IMG/VR virus record: IMGVR_UViG_3300038429_000286
Location: 1 to 36,722 of that record
Length of the DNA stretch: 36,722 nt
From: a virus
Strand: one strand, 5' to 3'
The notes beneath the pieces are model-generated. The model made no database searches. It saw only the letters and a program-made list of their open reading frames with translations, and was not told the DNA's origin. Positions 1-7,813 of this stretch are shown piece after piece; positions within the stretch are counted from its first letter, which is position 1; every line of letters starts with the position of its first letter. Made by a program: the position numbers and the translations under genes.

Positions 1-875
1 GGGATTAGCAGCGCTAAGTGGTCGATAAGACTCGGTTCGTTTTCGATCAAGAAAACGTTACCGTCCTTCTTGAACTTCGTTCCCGATGGAACGCCGATGA
101 AACACACACCGGGAGACGTGGACATGTCCTCGGTCTCCAATAGCCGCGCGGCTGGGGCGTCTAAAATCTTTGCGATTCCCCACACCTCGTCAGCCTTGAA
201 GTAAGGGACAAAGATCATTCCAACAATACGTTCGCGAAATTCCTTCGTATTGAGCATGTTCCCTTCGGGGTGCTCGAACACCACCGGCAGTCCGTTGCAA
301 CGCTCCAAGAATTCAGGCGTCATGTACATCGACGGATCGCGCCACACGAACTCTTTGTGCTGCGAGCGGTAGGCGGCACCGGTGCCCGTAATTCGCAATG
401 CCACGAGCAATAGATTGCCGTAACGCTGCGGGCTGGTTAAGTCGCCGGCAACGATCGCTTTCGCGATATCCAATTCGTCCATGCCGAAACGGCGTAGGGC
501 AATGTTGACGCCCGGATGCAGTTGCGCGGCGCCCAGCGCGAACGAACGATCGACCCATTGGAATTGATCGTGTTCCCCGTTTAGCGTCGGCGTGAACTCT
601 TCGCAGCGAGATAGGAACGTGGTGAAATCGACGTCATTACAAACGCGGCGCGTCCATAGCGTCAACTCGCCAGAATCTTCGAGGCCGGTTTCTTCCGTAA
701 CCTCGCGGCGCGCGGCAGCCTCAGCATCTTCGCCGTCTTCAAGTCCGCCGCCGGGGAATGCCCAAACGTCAGGGGAATTGGGCGCGTCGCCTTCGTCGCT
801 TTGCTTGTGCGCGACGCGATGCATCAGCAGCACTTTGTCATCAGCGGTACAAAATAAAACGCCAGCCGCTTTCAT
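1..875 (-). CDS. Nudix hydrolase fused to DUF2213 head-maturation protease-like domain (partial, runs off left edge)
   Basis: The protein starts at the ATG at 875-873 and is open to the window edge (291 residues visible). The N-terminal ~130 residues are a Nudix domain: the box GGGLEDGEDAEAAARREV-TEETG fits GX5EX7REUXEEXGU. The following region (MYMTPEFLERCNGLPVVFEH, then a serine in DMSTSPGV) resembles DUF2213, a phage family related to prohead proteases, in which a His and a Ser are the likely catalytic residues. Its place downstream of portal and minor head genes fits a capsid maturation role. The role of the Nudix part is unknown. It is coupled to the upstream 53-aa gene by an ATGA overlap. 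Confidence 0.85.
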   Translation of the reverse strand, partial: MKAAGVLFCTADDKVLLMHRVAHKQSDEGDAPNSPDVWAFPGGGLEDGEDAEAAARREVTEETGLEDSGELTLWTRRVCNDVDFTTFLSRCEEFTPTLNGEHDQFQWVDRSFALGAAQLHPGVNIALRRFGMDELDIAKAIVAGDLTSPQRYGNLLLVALRITGTGAAYRSQHKEFVWRDPSMYMTPEFLERCNGLPVVFEHPEGNMLNTKEFRERIVGMIFVPYFKADEVWGIAKILDAPAARLLETEDMSTSPGVCFIGVPSGTKFKKDGNVFLIENEPSLIDHLALLI

Positions 876-1033
876 GCTGCACGCTCTTCCTTAATCTCTT
901 CGATCGCGAACACCTTGCACGTTTCATTCGGCTCATTCGCTGCCGAATTGCGCGCGATGATGGCCGCGTTCTCGATGTGCGCAGCTTCGATCACGACGTT
1001 GACCTTGTATAAATACGTCACCTGGAACTTCAT
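872..1033 (-). CDS. Small phage protein, 53 aa
   Basis: The ATG is at 1033 and the TGA at 872-874 overlaps the ATG of the Nudix-DUF2213 gene. It begins MKFQVTYLYKVNVVIEAAHI and ends with an acidic/basic tail. The early part alternates hydrophobic residues like one or two beta strands. I recognise no family. Position and coupling are the main support. Confidence 0.6.
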   Translation of the reverse strand: MKFQVTYLYKVNVVIEAAHIENAAIIARNSAANEPNETCKVFAIEEIKEERAA

Positions 1034-1051
1034 ACAACCGCGTCAAGCCTT

Positions 1052-1114
1052 TCAACAGAATTCAACGCGCTTCTTCTCGCGATGCGCAGCCAAGTCGACG
1101 ACATCATCAGTCAT
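1052..1114 (-). CDS. Possible 20-aa microprotein
   Basis: The reading frame MTDDVVDLAAHREKKRVEFC starts at an ATG that overlaps the TGA of the upstream 91-aa gene (ATGA) and fills most of the gap to the next gene. It could be a genuine tiny gene, the decayed start of a longer one, or chance. No homology can be claimed. Confidence 0.25.
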   Translation of the reverse strand: MTDDVVDLAAHREKKRVEFC

Positions 1115-1386
1115 ATTCGGCACCTTGCGGTCGATCCAGTCCGCTGCGCTACGCTCGGCCGCGCATACGCGCACATCTGATTCGGGTACTTTTTCGGGTT
1201 CAGAACCATGTCGAGTTGCGATCCAAGATCCGCGAATTTATCCCCGCCGCTGTGTGAGCCAAAATGATTGGCTGATTGAATTAGGGCGCTGCCTCGTTCC
1301 ATCAGCGCCACGATCTGCTCAGCCAAGACACGGGGGACTTTGACCGTGCGGACCTTTTCGATCTTCGGTTGTTTCAACTTCGTCAT
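1111..1386 (-). CDS. Small phage protein, 91 aa
   Basis: Starts MTKLKQPKIEKVRTVKVPRV, with a basic N-terminus followed by a helix (LAEQIVALMERGSALIQSA). The last ~20 residues are rich in Arg, Ser and Thr and unlike the rest, which may mark an old frameshift near the end. It lies 2 nt after the stop of the 73-aa gene upstream, in the same transcript. Function unknown. Confidence 0.5.
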   Translation of the reverse strand: MTKLKQPKIEKVRTVKVPRVLAEQIVALMERGSALIQSANHFGSHSGGDKFADLGSQLDMVLNPKKYPNQMCAYARPSVAQRTGSTARCRI

Positions 1387-1388
1387 GG

Positions 1389-1610
1389 TCAGTCCCTCCG
1401 TAGGACAGTGCGTTCATCGAATTCGGCAAAACGTTGTCTCCATAAATCGATCGTGGTTGAACGATTCGTGTGCTTATTACGCAGCGCGTCAATGCAGCCC
1501 CTGAATTGCTCGGCCTCTCTGTCCGTCAGCATCCGAATGTTGTGACCCGCGTAGAGTAGCCGGTGCGGTGCATCCGCATACTTTGCCGCGCTTCCAATAC
1601 GCTTGCGCAT
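1389..1610 (-). CDS. Small phage protein, 73 aa
   Basis: Starts MRKRIGSAAKYADAPHRLLY and ends RFAEFDERTVLRRD. It is charged and predicted soluble and mostly helical. No cysteine motif or membrane segment. It sits in a run of short minus-strand genes between the minor head gene and the Nudix-DUF2213 gene. Family not recognised. Confidence 0.5.
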   Translation of the reverse strand: MRKRIGSAAKYADAPHRLLYAGHNIRMLTDREAEQFRGCIDALRNKHTNRSTTIDLWRQRFAEFDERTVLRRD

Positions 1611-1617
1611 CAGTCGA

Positions 1618-1839
1618 TCACTTGGAAGCGCACCGATGCCCCATCGTCGATTGTTCCAGCAGCACGGTCAGGTCCTCCAGGTCCAGGATCGCGAACCAGC
1701 GGCCATAGATTTCGATGCAGTACGTCTGCCCTGGACACAGGACGGTAAGCCTTTCAGCGAGTTCATGGCCTACCGTAATCGGGTGCGGCGCACGGTCGAT
1801 GGGCGGCGGCTTGCACAGGTCGTTGACGTTCAATGGCAT
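1618..1839 (-). CDS. Small phage protein, 73 aa
   Basis: I chose the internal ATG at 1839 (MPLNVNDLCKPPPIDRAPHP) because it gives a 10-nt overlap with the zinc-ribbon gene upstream. An upstream start at 2013 would overlap that gene almost completely. The core (CIEIYGRWFAILDLEDLTVL) looks like a small beta-rich domain. Function unknown. Confidence 0.55.
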   Translation of the reverse strand: MPLNVNDLCKPPPIDRAPHPITVGHELAERLTVLCPGQTYCIEIYGRWFAILDLEDLTVLLEQSTMGHRCASK

Positions 1840-2033
1840 GTCGGATACCACTGATCGACCGGCGTCACTTCTCCGCAGCATGCGCACGTCACGAGGCCGA
1901 CGGGCAAGAACATCGTCATTGCCTCGCAGTGCGGACAGGTCGCCAGTGTGGTCCAAGGCACCAGCGTTTTCGCCGGTCCCCAATGGGGTTGATAGACCAA
2001 CTCGCAATCCCACGTAATGGGGATGATCGTCAT
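1830..2033 (-). CDS. Zinc-ribbon-like small protein, 67 aa
   Basis: Two CxxC knuckles are visible (CPHCEA and CACCGE, about 20 residues apart), the pattern of a rubredoxin-type zinc ribbon. Further residues include a WYPTCH tail. The ATG overlaps the stop of the membrane-protein gene upstream (ATGA). Such ribbons usually bind nucleic acid or other proteins. The exact role is unknown. Confidence 0.6.
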   Translation of the reverse strand: MTIIPITWDCELVYQPHWGPAKTLVPWTTLATCPHCEAMTMFLPVGLVTCACCGEVTPVDQWYPTCH

Positions 2034-2251
2034 TGGCGTTTCTTACGCTTGCGCGGCTTACGCTTTGTTATCTTTTCAACTGGGCTGTTCCGCAGTATCC
2101 GTGCTGCCGCTTCAGTTGCATCTAGCGCCGAGACATCATCGGGGACGGATGGCGTACCGACATCAGCGTCAATAGCATCGGTCTTGCAGTACGCCCAGAC
2201 GGCAAAGAATATGAGAATCGCGATGATGAAAAGAACTTCAACCACTGACAC
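2030..2251 (-). CDS. Small single-pass membrane protein, 73 aa
   Basis: An N-terminal hydrophobic stretch (VVEVLFIIAILIFFAVWAY) is followed by an acidic middle and a strongly basic C-terminus (KRKPRKRKKRQ). This is an N-anchored protein with a cytoplasmic-type basic tail. It overlaps the end of the minor head gene by 14 nt. It could be lysis-related, but the sequence alone does not show that. Confidence 0.6.
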   Translation of the reverse strand: MSVVEVLFIIAILIFFAVWAYCKTDAIDADVGTPSVPDDVSALDATEAAARILRNSPVEKITKRKPRKRKKRQ

Positions 2252-3101
2252 TCTCCAGTCTGCGCAGTTTGGACTTTGCTTCGAGCAGCGATTCTTTACC
2301 TTTCGACGTCAGCATCTCGCGCGGTAAATCTTGCAGCGCATACACGAATCGCATCGAGCAAGAGCAGTACGGCAATTCGCCTACGCGCTCCACATCATCG
2401 ATGAAACCATTTGAGCGATCCGGCTTAACCAATCCGTCCTTGTGCGCCCAACTGCCACGCAGCAGGAAATACTTACCATCGCGCGCCACATGTTCAGGAC
2501 GTGGCGTGTAACCGGGGAATGACCTGATGTGATGCCACTGTCCAGCAATTGCGCCGCCATCTGTCGCCACAATGTCATTCACTGCGGCAACCAGCTTATG
2601 GCCCTGATCGATAATTACGCGGCGTTCCTCGAAGGGTAATCCTGCGATGCCCTTGCGCACAGTTTTCTTAATCGCCCTGCGATCGGCAACCGCAGTACCG
2701 CCAGGCGGCACGCTCGATGCCCATCCGGCGAAACGCTGCAACGTGCGAGCTATCGATGCATCGCGATTGAGCGTAATCAGATTGGCCGAGGCGAGAATGC
2801 GTCGCTGCAACTCGGCTCGAAGCTCTGGCTTCACTTGGGCGATGGTGAATCGGCTAATACCCTCATGAACCTTCATCAGCCGCGCATCGCTGACCGTGCG
2901 CTGATAGGCTTGGCCCAATGTGTCCTGCAGCACCTTGACCAACTGCGCTTGCGGGATCAGCGCCATGCGGGCTGCGCGAGCGATTAGGTCGAGCCACTTG
3001 TCGAGCCGCGCCTGACTATCGAAGCCGTGCTCGAGGAAATCCGCGATTGCCTCATTGACGACGCTGTAGAACTCGCCAGTGCGACCGCGAAAGGTGGGCA
3101 T
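2238..3101 (-). CDS. Phage minor head protein (MuF/gp7-like)
   Basis: 287 residues. The helical N-terminal two thirds are followed by a C-terminal domain with WHHIRSFPGYTPRPEHVARD, a 'GKYFLLRGSW' stretch and a PYCSCSMRF motif, as in head-morphogenesis proteins that sit next to the portal. Its ATG overlaps the last base of the portal gene, so the two are translationally coupled. Expected role: a minor capsid protein acting with the portal during procapsid assembly, possibly ejected with DNA. The family assignment is from motif and neighbourhood. Confidence 0.75.
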   Translation of the reverse strand: MPTFRGRTGEFYSVVNEAIADFLEHGFDSQARLDKWLDLIARAARMALIPQAQLVKVLQDTLGQAYQRTVSDARLMKVHEGISRFTIAQVKPELRAELQRRILASANLITLNRDASIARTLQRFAGWASSVPPGGTAVADRRAIKKTVRKGIAGLPFEERRVIIDQGHKLVAAVNDIVATDGGAIAGQWHHIRSFPGYTPRPEHVARDGKYFLLRGSWAHKDGLVKPDRSNGFIDDVERVGELPYCSCSMRFVYALQDLPREMLTSKGKESLLEAKSKLRRLESVSG

Positions 3102-4546
3102 TAAGCAAACTTCGCCATCTTGTTCTCAGCGCCATTGGCCTCCGTCGCTGCGTCGCGCGCATCGTCGCCGGCCGTCTTCTGCTCCTCTAGGAACTCAAGC
3201 AACGCCTCGCCGTCGAGCGCGAAGGCATGCGGGAACATGCGCTTATTCTCATTGAGGTTGTCTATCGCGGTCATAATCATGGCCGCTTTATTCGCCGGAT
3301 CAAGTTTGTCGAGCAACAATTGCATGAAGGCAATGATGCCTTCGAGCTTCACTTTTTCCTGTTCGCTTTGCTCGCTTTCGGGTTCGATCAGCACCGAGGG
3401 CCATGTCGCCGCAAACTCAGCGCGCCATTCTAGAAACACTTCCTTGAAGTCCCGACCTTCGTACAGGTCCGGATACTGCGCCTGGATCTGCTCGTAGAAC
3501 TGCGGATTCCACGCCCGGTACATCACGATATTGTCGAACCACTGATAGGTCGGCTGCATCAGCAATCGAATGCGATCGATATAGCGCGCGATGTTTTTAG
3601 CGTCTTCAGTGCCTTCACCGAAGCCCGCGACCATCGTTTCGTTCTCGAGCAGCTTCGCCGGCATGTCGGCTGCCGTAGCGATGTTCTTGAGAATGTTGGT
3701 GCGCGCCATCGTGCCCGCGGTATCGACATGCGTCATGTCGAGGGTTTCGAGCTTATCCTTCTCGCCGATCGTGATGACGTTGCCCGTACGCCCACCTCGA
3801 ATCATGGTGCGCTTCAATGCGCCGATTGCGCCCATCAGATTGTCGATGATCGACCCAGGTTGGGCGGCAGTGTGAACGATGAATCCCAACTTCTGGGCGA
3901 TCATGTTGTCCGAGTCCATCGTCGCCAAAAATCCCTTAAGTGGGACAATGGCACGTTGAAAGACGGAGCGGCCAACAAAACCAAATGCCGAACGCGTGTA
4001 CTCGATGAATACCGGATGCTCGTTCATCACAATATTGCAGCGCGAGGGATGGAACGTCTGTCCGCTCGTGGATACGGTGACCGGATGCTGAAAATTCGGG
4101 GTGTTCGGTATCTGCGGCAGTACCAACGAACCCGCCGTATTCAATGGATCGAGTACGTTGAAGAAAATCTTCTGTTCCCAAAGCTTCCACATGTCGAGTG
4201 GCTCGTTCGACTTCACCGCCTCATTGCCGAGGATTACCGACGCAATACCGTACACGCGCGAGAGTGAATGTAGATTGTGAATAACGCTCGTGCAGGCCAG
4301 CGCATCCCAATCCTTCTTGAACCGCTGCACGACTTCAACCGGAGCACTCTGTACGGCAATGGTGCGCTCTTGCGATTGAGCCATGCTGATGGGCGCTTCC
4401 GCCATTTTTCCGCCGAGCGGATGCCACACGAACAAAAGTTTGCACTGCTCGTAGGCAAGCGCATCGCCGGTAGCAAGATCGTCATTACCCAAAAAATCGT
4501 TTAGCGCATTGCCGAGCGATGATCCGACAACTAAGGCTTCACTCAT
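3101..4546 (-). CDS. Phage portal protein (DUF1073-type)
   Basis: 481 residues, typical for a portal. Family-like features include the region DNMIAQKLGFIVHTA, the ALKRTMIRGGRTGNVITIG stretch, the MPAKLLENETMVAGFGEG segment, and a long C-terminal helix region (EQSEQEKVKLEGIIAFMQLL). The portal forms the dodecameric ring at one capsid vertex through which DNA is packaged. It is followed by the minor head gene and preceded by the Ig-like gene (8-nt overlap). Confidence 0.85.
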   Translation of the reverse strand: MSEALVVGSSLGNALNDFLGNDDLATGDALAYEQCKLLFVWHPLGGKMAEAPISMAQSQERTIAVQSAPVEVVQRFKKDWDALACTSVIHNLHSLSRVYGIASVILGNEAVKSNEPLDMWKLWEQKIFFNVLDPLNTAGSLVLPQIPNTPNFQHPVTVSTSGQTFHPSRCNIVMNEHPVFIEYTRSAFGFVGRSVFQRAIVPLKGFLATMDSDNMIAQKLGFIVHTAAQPGSIIDNLMGAIGALKRTMIRGGRTGNVITIGEKDKLETLDMTHVDTAGTMARTNILKNIATAADMPAKLLENETMVAGFGEGTEDAKNIARYIDRIRLLMQPTYQWFDNIVMYRAWNPQFYEQIQAQYPDLYEGRDFKEVFLEWRAEFAATWPSVLIEPESEQSEQEKVKLEGIIAFMQLLLDKLDPANKAAMIMTAIDNLNENKRMFPHAFALDGEALLEFLEEQKTAGDDARDAATEANGAENKMAKFA

Positions 4547-4934
4547 TCCCGATCCTCACTCCCAGCACGACATACTGCCCGGTCACGTTCACCACATTCG
4601 GCGGACTCATGGTGTCGCTCACCGCAAATGTGACCTCAAACACCTCGCTACATTCGCTCGCTGACACCAACTGGTTAAGATTGGCGGGAATGGTCAACTG
4701 CGTAGTCGATGCCATGCCGTGGGGCACCCCTTGCCAGCTCTGCACCACGGTTCCTGCCGTCAGGTCATCCAAGCGCCAGCGCAAGGCTGAGGGAGTCAAG
4801 GGATTGCCCGCCGTATCGACACACGTGATCGTCACGAAAGCGACTGAGCCCGCCGTGATCGCGGTGCGCGCGGCCTGGAGCGGGATCGGTGGCAAGACGA
4901 GAACGACGGCAGAGCCGAATTGTTGCGAAACCAT
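4539..4934 (-). CDS. Ig-like/beta-sandwich phage protein, 131 aa
   Basis: Reads like a single bacterial Ig-like domain: hydrophobic beta strands separated by turns (VAFVTITCVDTAGNPLTPSA, later FEVTFAVSDTMSPPNVVNVT). No signal peptide. It is the first gene of the late block left of the AlpA insertion. Ig-like domains in tailed phages often decorate virions. A packaging-accessory protein is an alternative. Confidence 0.6.
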   Translation of the reverse strand: MVSQQFGSAVVLVLPPIPLQAARTAITAGSVAFVTITCVDTAGNPLTPSALRWRLDDLTAGTVVQSWQGVPHGMASTTQLTIPANLNQLVSASECSEVFEVTFAVSDTMSPPNVVNVTGQYVVLGVRIGNE

Positions 4935-5124
4935 CGGCCCTCCATTGATCCACGCAAGATTCCGTCTATCCGCTCGGAGCAGTATGCAAGATTCTTGCGT
5001 ATGATTGCGTTGATGAACCCGAGCTAGGGTAAGTGAATGATCCGCTCATGCCGCGCTCGTTTACGCGATTTCATGATATAGTTCGTGCGTCGAGACGTTC
5101 CCACTAGACGGTACTGGAGGCGAC
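4935..5124. promoter_or_regulatory. Divergent intergenic region with a palindrome and an AlpA promoter
   Basis: This gap separates the minus-strand Ig-like gene and the plus-strand AlpA gene. At 4983-5001 there is a near-perfect palindrome centred on GCAAGATTCTTGC (one mismatched pair in the flanks). A related half, GCAAGATT, occurs just before it near 4952. At 5074-5082 TGATATAGT matches an extended -10 box (TGnTATAAT) for the plus strand, without a clear -35. The palindrome is a candidate operator. Confidence 0.5.
5074..5082 (+). promoter_or_regulatory. Extended -10 promoter of the AlpA-like gene
   Basis: TG-A-TATAGT, spaced about 42 nt before the ATG, places a transcription start near 5089. 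The gene has a good ribosome site (GGAGG, 5 nt before ATG). Its own plus-strand promoter is needed because all neighbours are transcribed the other way. Confidence 0.45.
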
Positions 5125-5382
5125 ATGGCAGAAACATCACTTTTAAGGCTTGATACGGTCATCAGCCGTCGCGGGCGTTCCCGCGCACAACTTTACGTCG
5201 ATATCCGACGCGGCGTGATGACCCCGCCCGTGCGGCTGGGAGAGAAATTGTCGGCGTGGCCATCGCATGAGATCGATGCTCTCAACCGTGCCGAGATCGC
5301 TGGCTCGTCGAAGGATGAGCTATGCGCTTTGGTCAAGCATCTCGTGGAGCAGCGCCGTCAGATGCGACCCGCTGCACCATGA
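5125..5382 (+). CDS. AlpA-family phage transcriptional regulator
   Basis: 85 residues, typical length. LLRLDTVISRRGRSRAQLYV aligns with the winged helix-turn-helix of AlpA proteins (LLRLpeVl...G.srstlY), followed by the expected 'PVRLG...WPSHEIDAL' wing. AlpA proteins are small DNA-binding activators, originally of prophage excision genes. It stands alone on the plus strand inside the late minus-strand operon, with its own promoter and ribosome site, the usual layout of a moron. It stops one base before the 115-bp repeat. Confidence 0.8.
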   Translation: MAETSLLRLDTVISRRGRSRAQLYVDIRRGVMTPPVRLGEKLSAWPSHEIDALNRAEIAGSSKDELCALVKHLVEQRRQMRPAAP

Positions 5383-5699
5383 CTTTCAGCTAGTAATTGC
5401 TTCGCCCGTCGCGCTGATATCCCCAGCTCAAAAACGTCGGGAAGAGTTGCTAAAACGGCTTGAGGAAGTTGCTCAAAAAGGCGAGCAGTTCTTTTTGTAG
5501 CAGCGTAGTAGTTCACAGGTTGATACTGCGCTGTCGTTAACTCCTGCGTCAGCATCGTTGCCGTCACAAGGATACCGCCATCATTCGTCTGGGTCTCTAC
5601 CTTAATTGCCCCTCGCAGCCATAGGCCGTCGACGATCACCCCGCAGATTTGTGCGCCTTTCAGTATCAATTCGATACGCGGTAAGTGATCGTTCACCAT
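5358..5699 (-). pseudogene. Phage gene with C-terminus overwritten by the 115-bp repeat
   Basis: The frame starts MVNDHLPRIELILKGAQICG at 5699, shortly after the terminase stop. About 67 residues (to ...QYQPVNYYAA) are unique beta-rich phage-like sequence. The remaining ~46 residues are the reverse strand of the 115-bp transposon fragment plus a few codons antisense to AlpA, so they are not native. The original C-terminus is lost. The hybrid may still be made, because the first 67 residues look like an intact small domain. Confidence 0.55.
5383..5497. repeat. 115-bp perfect direct repeat, copy 1 (fragment of a transposon gene)
   Basis: Identical to 7949-8063 base for base, with mismatches immediately outside both ends. 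In copy 2 the sequence is internal to the 96-aa gene of the IS1595 element. Here it sits between the AlpA stop codon and the truncated gene at 5358-5699. No terminal inverted repeats or target duplication flank copy 1, so it is not a simple insertion. Confidence 0.95.
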
Positions 5700-5718
5700 C
5701 GAACCTCCATTGGGTGTG

Positions 5719-7299
5719 CTAGAACCCCTCAAGATTTCCGCACGCCAGCGATATGGCGTACGTCGTCGCGTCGAGCAGGTCGACCGGATCGTTATCCTTA
5801 GACTCCATCGTGAAATACAAAATCTGCGACATCAGGTGATTCTTAGTCGAGCCCTTGTACGTCACGACCTTGCGATAGGCATGCTCGGAAATCTTCACAT
5901 CGCCGGCCGCGACATAGGGGGAAGCATTGAAGGCCCGCCCCTTTTTGCCCAACGCAGTCAGTTTGCTGTTGATCGGCGTTGCCGGCCAGCGTTTGTTCTT
6001 CGCCTGCTGCAGCAGGATGACGCCTGAGTCCTTATCCTCAATGAGCGCACCCTTACTACCCAGCCGAGCTTTACACAGCCTGGCGAGCTCCTCACCGCGC
6101 GTGAACACGGTCGGCAGCCACAATTCTAAGGAAGCACCCTGAATCTGGTGATAGTCCCAGTCGAGGATGACCAGCTTCGGCACCGGGCCGTTCGGGCCGC
6201 CGTTCTTGGTGTAGGCACACCAGACCACGGCAGTGCCGTCGTGCTCGTTGTTCGTCTTGCTGGCCGAATCGACGATGCTGAATACTGCATCGCAAAAAGG
6301 CGGATACTGGACCGGCTTACTGTTCTCGAGCAGCGAGGCTTCGAGGAAGAACGCGCCTTCGGGGGGCCGGGGCCGCTGCTGGAATAGTGAGTTCCAGGTT
6401 GCCGGTACACTCTCGAACTGCGCCCAATGCGGCGAGTCGAACCATTCCGGCCACAGATACTCACCGAGCTTTCTGCCCAATGGATCGGTATGCGTCTCGC
6501 AACGCGCCTGCAAACATACGACGTTCCAGACCATACCGTCGCGGCACTTAATCATGCCAGACTCGCCGGCCCAGTCTTCGGGCAAAATCTTACCTGCAGG
6601 GTCTTCTTCCGACCAATGGGTGAGAATCATCGCCAGCCAACCGCCAGGGATCAAGCGGGTGAGCAAATCGTCCTGGTAGGCTTCCCACGTCTTGTCACGG
6701 ATCGCCACGCTATTGGCCGCCTCGCGCCCTGCAAGGGGGTCGTCGAGTACTGCACCCGTGGCGCGATTGCCAGTAATTCCAGCCAGTAAGCCAGAGGCCA
6801 TGTACTCGCTGCCATTCGACAGCATGAACTGATCGGCCGCGCCTGAGTCCTGCGATAAGGAGACGCCGGTGATCCGTTTATATCGCTCCTGGCGAATGAT
6901 TGACCGAGTGCGCCGGCCCATCTTGCGGGCAAGGTCGGACCCGTAACTCGTGAGGATCAGCCTACGGCCCGGCTCATCGGCCAGATACTTACTCGGGAAT
7001 ACCACGGAGCCGTATGCCGACTTCCCTGATCCCGGAGGGCAGAGCAGCATAGCTCGCCCATATCGAGTCTTGCTGGTCACGTCCAACGTGTTGAGGATCA
7101 ACTTATGGTGAGCGGCGAGATTCGTTTCAACCGGGTGAAACAATTCGCAATTCTCATCCTCGTTCACTGGCCTGCCAGGTACTTCGATGTACCCCGCATA
7201 ATCGACAATGTTACGTCGCGCCCGCCTCCGGTTCAGTAGGTGCTGCGCGGCCTGCGCGGGCGATAGACTGGAGTTCGATGTCGCTAAGTGCGTCGGCAT
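5719..7299 (-). CDS. Terminase large subunit
   Basis: ATPase-nuclease motor that cuts and packages DNA through the portal. Walker A is PPGSGKS, the Walker B-like strand is GAVLDDP, and the C-terminal nuclease part has acidic residues at VFSIVDSASKT and GALIEDKDSGV. About 526 residues from the internal Met at 7299 (MPTHLATSNSS), which I prefer to the start at 7332 although both overlap the small subunit gene. Length fits the family. Confidence 0.9.
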   Translation of the reverse strand: MPTHLATSNSSLSPAQAAQHLLNRRRARRNIVDYAGYIEVPGRPVNEDENCELFHPVETNLAAHHKLILNTLDVTSKTRYGRAMLLCPPGSGKSAYGSVVFPSKYLADEPGRRLILTSYGSDLARKMGRRTRSIIRQERYKRITGVSLSQDSGAADQFMLSNGSEYMASGLLAGITGNRATGAVLDDPLAGREAANSVAIRDKTWEAYQDDLLTRLIPGGWLAMILTHWSEEDPAGKILPEDWAGESGMIKCRDGMVWNVVCLQARCETHTDPLGRKLGEYLWPEWFDSPHWAQFESVPATWNSLFQQRPRPPEGAFFLEASLLENSKPVQYPPFCDAVFSIVDSASKTNNEHDGTAVVWCAYTKNGGPNGPVPKLVILDWDYHQIQGASLELWLPTVFTRGEELARLCKARLGSKGALIEDKDSGVILLQQAKNKRWPATPINSKLTALGKKGRAFNASPYVAAGDVKISEHAYRKVVTYKGSTKNHLMSQILYFTMESKDNDPVDLLDATTYAISLACGNLEGF

Positions 7300-7615
7300 T
7301 TTTTGTTTCGATGGGACCACCATCAGGTCCACTCAATTCTTGTCGCTGTACATCCTTCCATCCGAGTTGCTTCAAACTGAAGATCGCCATAGTGCAATTG
7401 ACTTCACCCGCCAAGCCTTTGCGTTCAAGACTAGCTTCCTTCTTCGAGGTGCATTGCTTTATAGCGTCAGATAATTCATCAATTTCATAGAGTTGCTGGC
7501 GATACAACCCCTGCGAAACCGCGAACTCGGCGACGATAGGAATATCATTCCGATCAATGTATTGCAAGAATCTCTCAAGCAATTGCTCTCGGTCTATTTC
7601 GCGCGGTCTGGCCAT
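7211..7615 (-). CDS. Terminase small subunit
   Basis: 134 residues. The N-terminus is an HTH-like segment (RFLQYIDRNDIPIVAEFAVS...LYELDE-type), then the characteristic KKEASLERKGLAGEVNCTMA and IFSLKQLGW core seen in phage small terminases next to large subunits. It recognises the packaging site and loads the large subunit. It overlaps the large subunit start. The 214 bp upstream hold a hairpin array that could be its binding region. Confidence 0.85.
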   Translation of the reverse strand: MARPREIDREQLLERFLQYIDRNDIPIVAEFAVSQGLYRQQLYEIDELSDAIKQCTSKKEASLERKGLAGEVNCTMAIFSLKQLGWKDVQRQELSGPDGGPIETKNADALSDIELQSIARAGRAAPTEPEAGAT

Positions 7616-7618
7616 AAA

Positions 7619-7813
7619 TCACGGTTCATTCAATTCAAAAGGGAAATCTCCGGTGCCCATGACGTCGCTCGATTCGGTCTGGTCCCTGCCTCGCAACGGC
7701 AGGTGCCTGGTTCGGCTAACCGAAACGAGCTTAGCCTCGTTCCCGCAAATGGACGTAGTCACCTCTACGCGAGCCCTAGCTTGGCTCTTACAACTCACGA
7801 TGCGAGCCGTCAT
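7619..7813 (-). CDS. Possible 64-aa protein over the hairpin region (low confidence)
   Basis: An open frame MTARIVSCKSQARARV... ends MGTGDFPFELNEP four bases before the small terminase gene. The tail DFPFELNE resembles EFPWELND, the tail of the 48-aa protein encoded at 10092-10238, which before transposon insertion was the immediate upstream neighbour. This suggests either a small paralogue or only a short relic. The region is packed with inverted repeats, so it may be non-coding. Confidence 0.3.
   Translation of the reverse strand: MTARIVSCKSQARARVEVTTSICGNEAKLVSVSRTRHLPLRGRDQTESSDVMGTGDFPFELNEP

Noticed and set aside
3728-4267. Plus-strand open frame of 179 codons
   Set aside because: It lies opposite the portal gene and has no ribosome site or recognisable domain.
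7681-7800. Degenerate tRNA gene upstream of the small terminase gene
   Set aside because: The hairpins do not give an acceptor stem or a T-arm with the TTCRA consensus. Loops and order do not match a cloverleaf.
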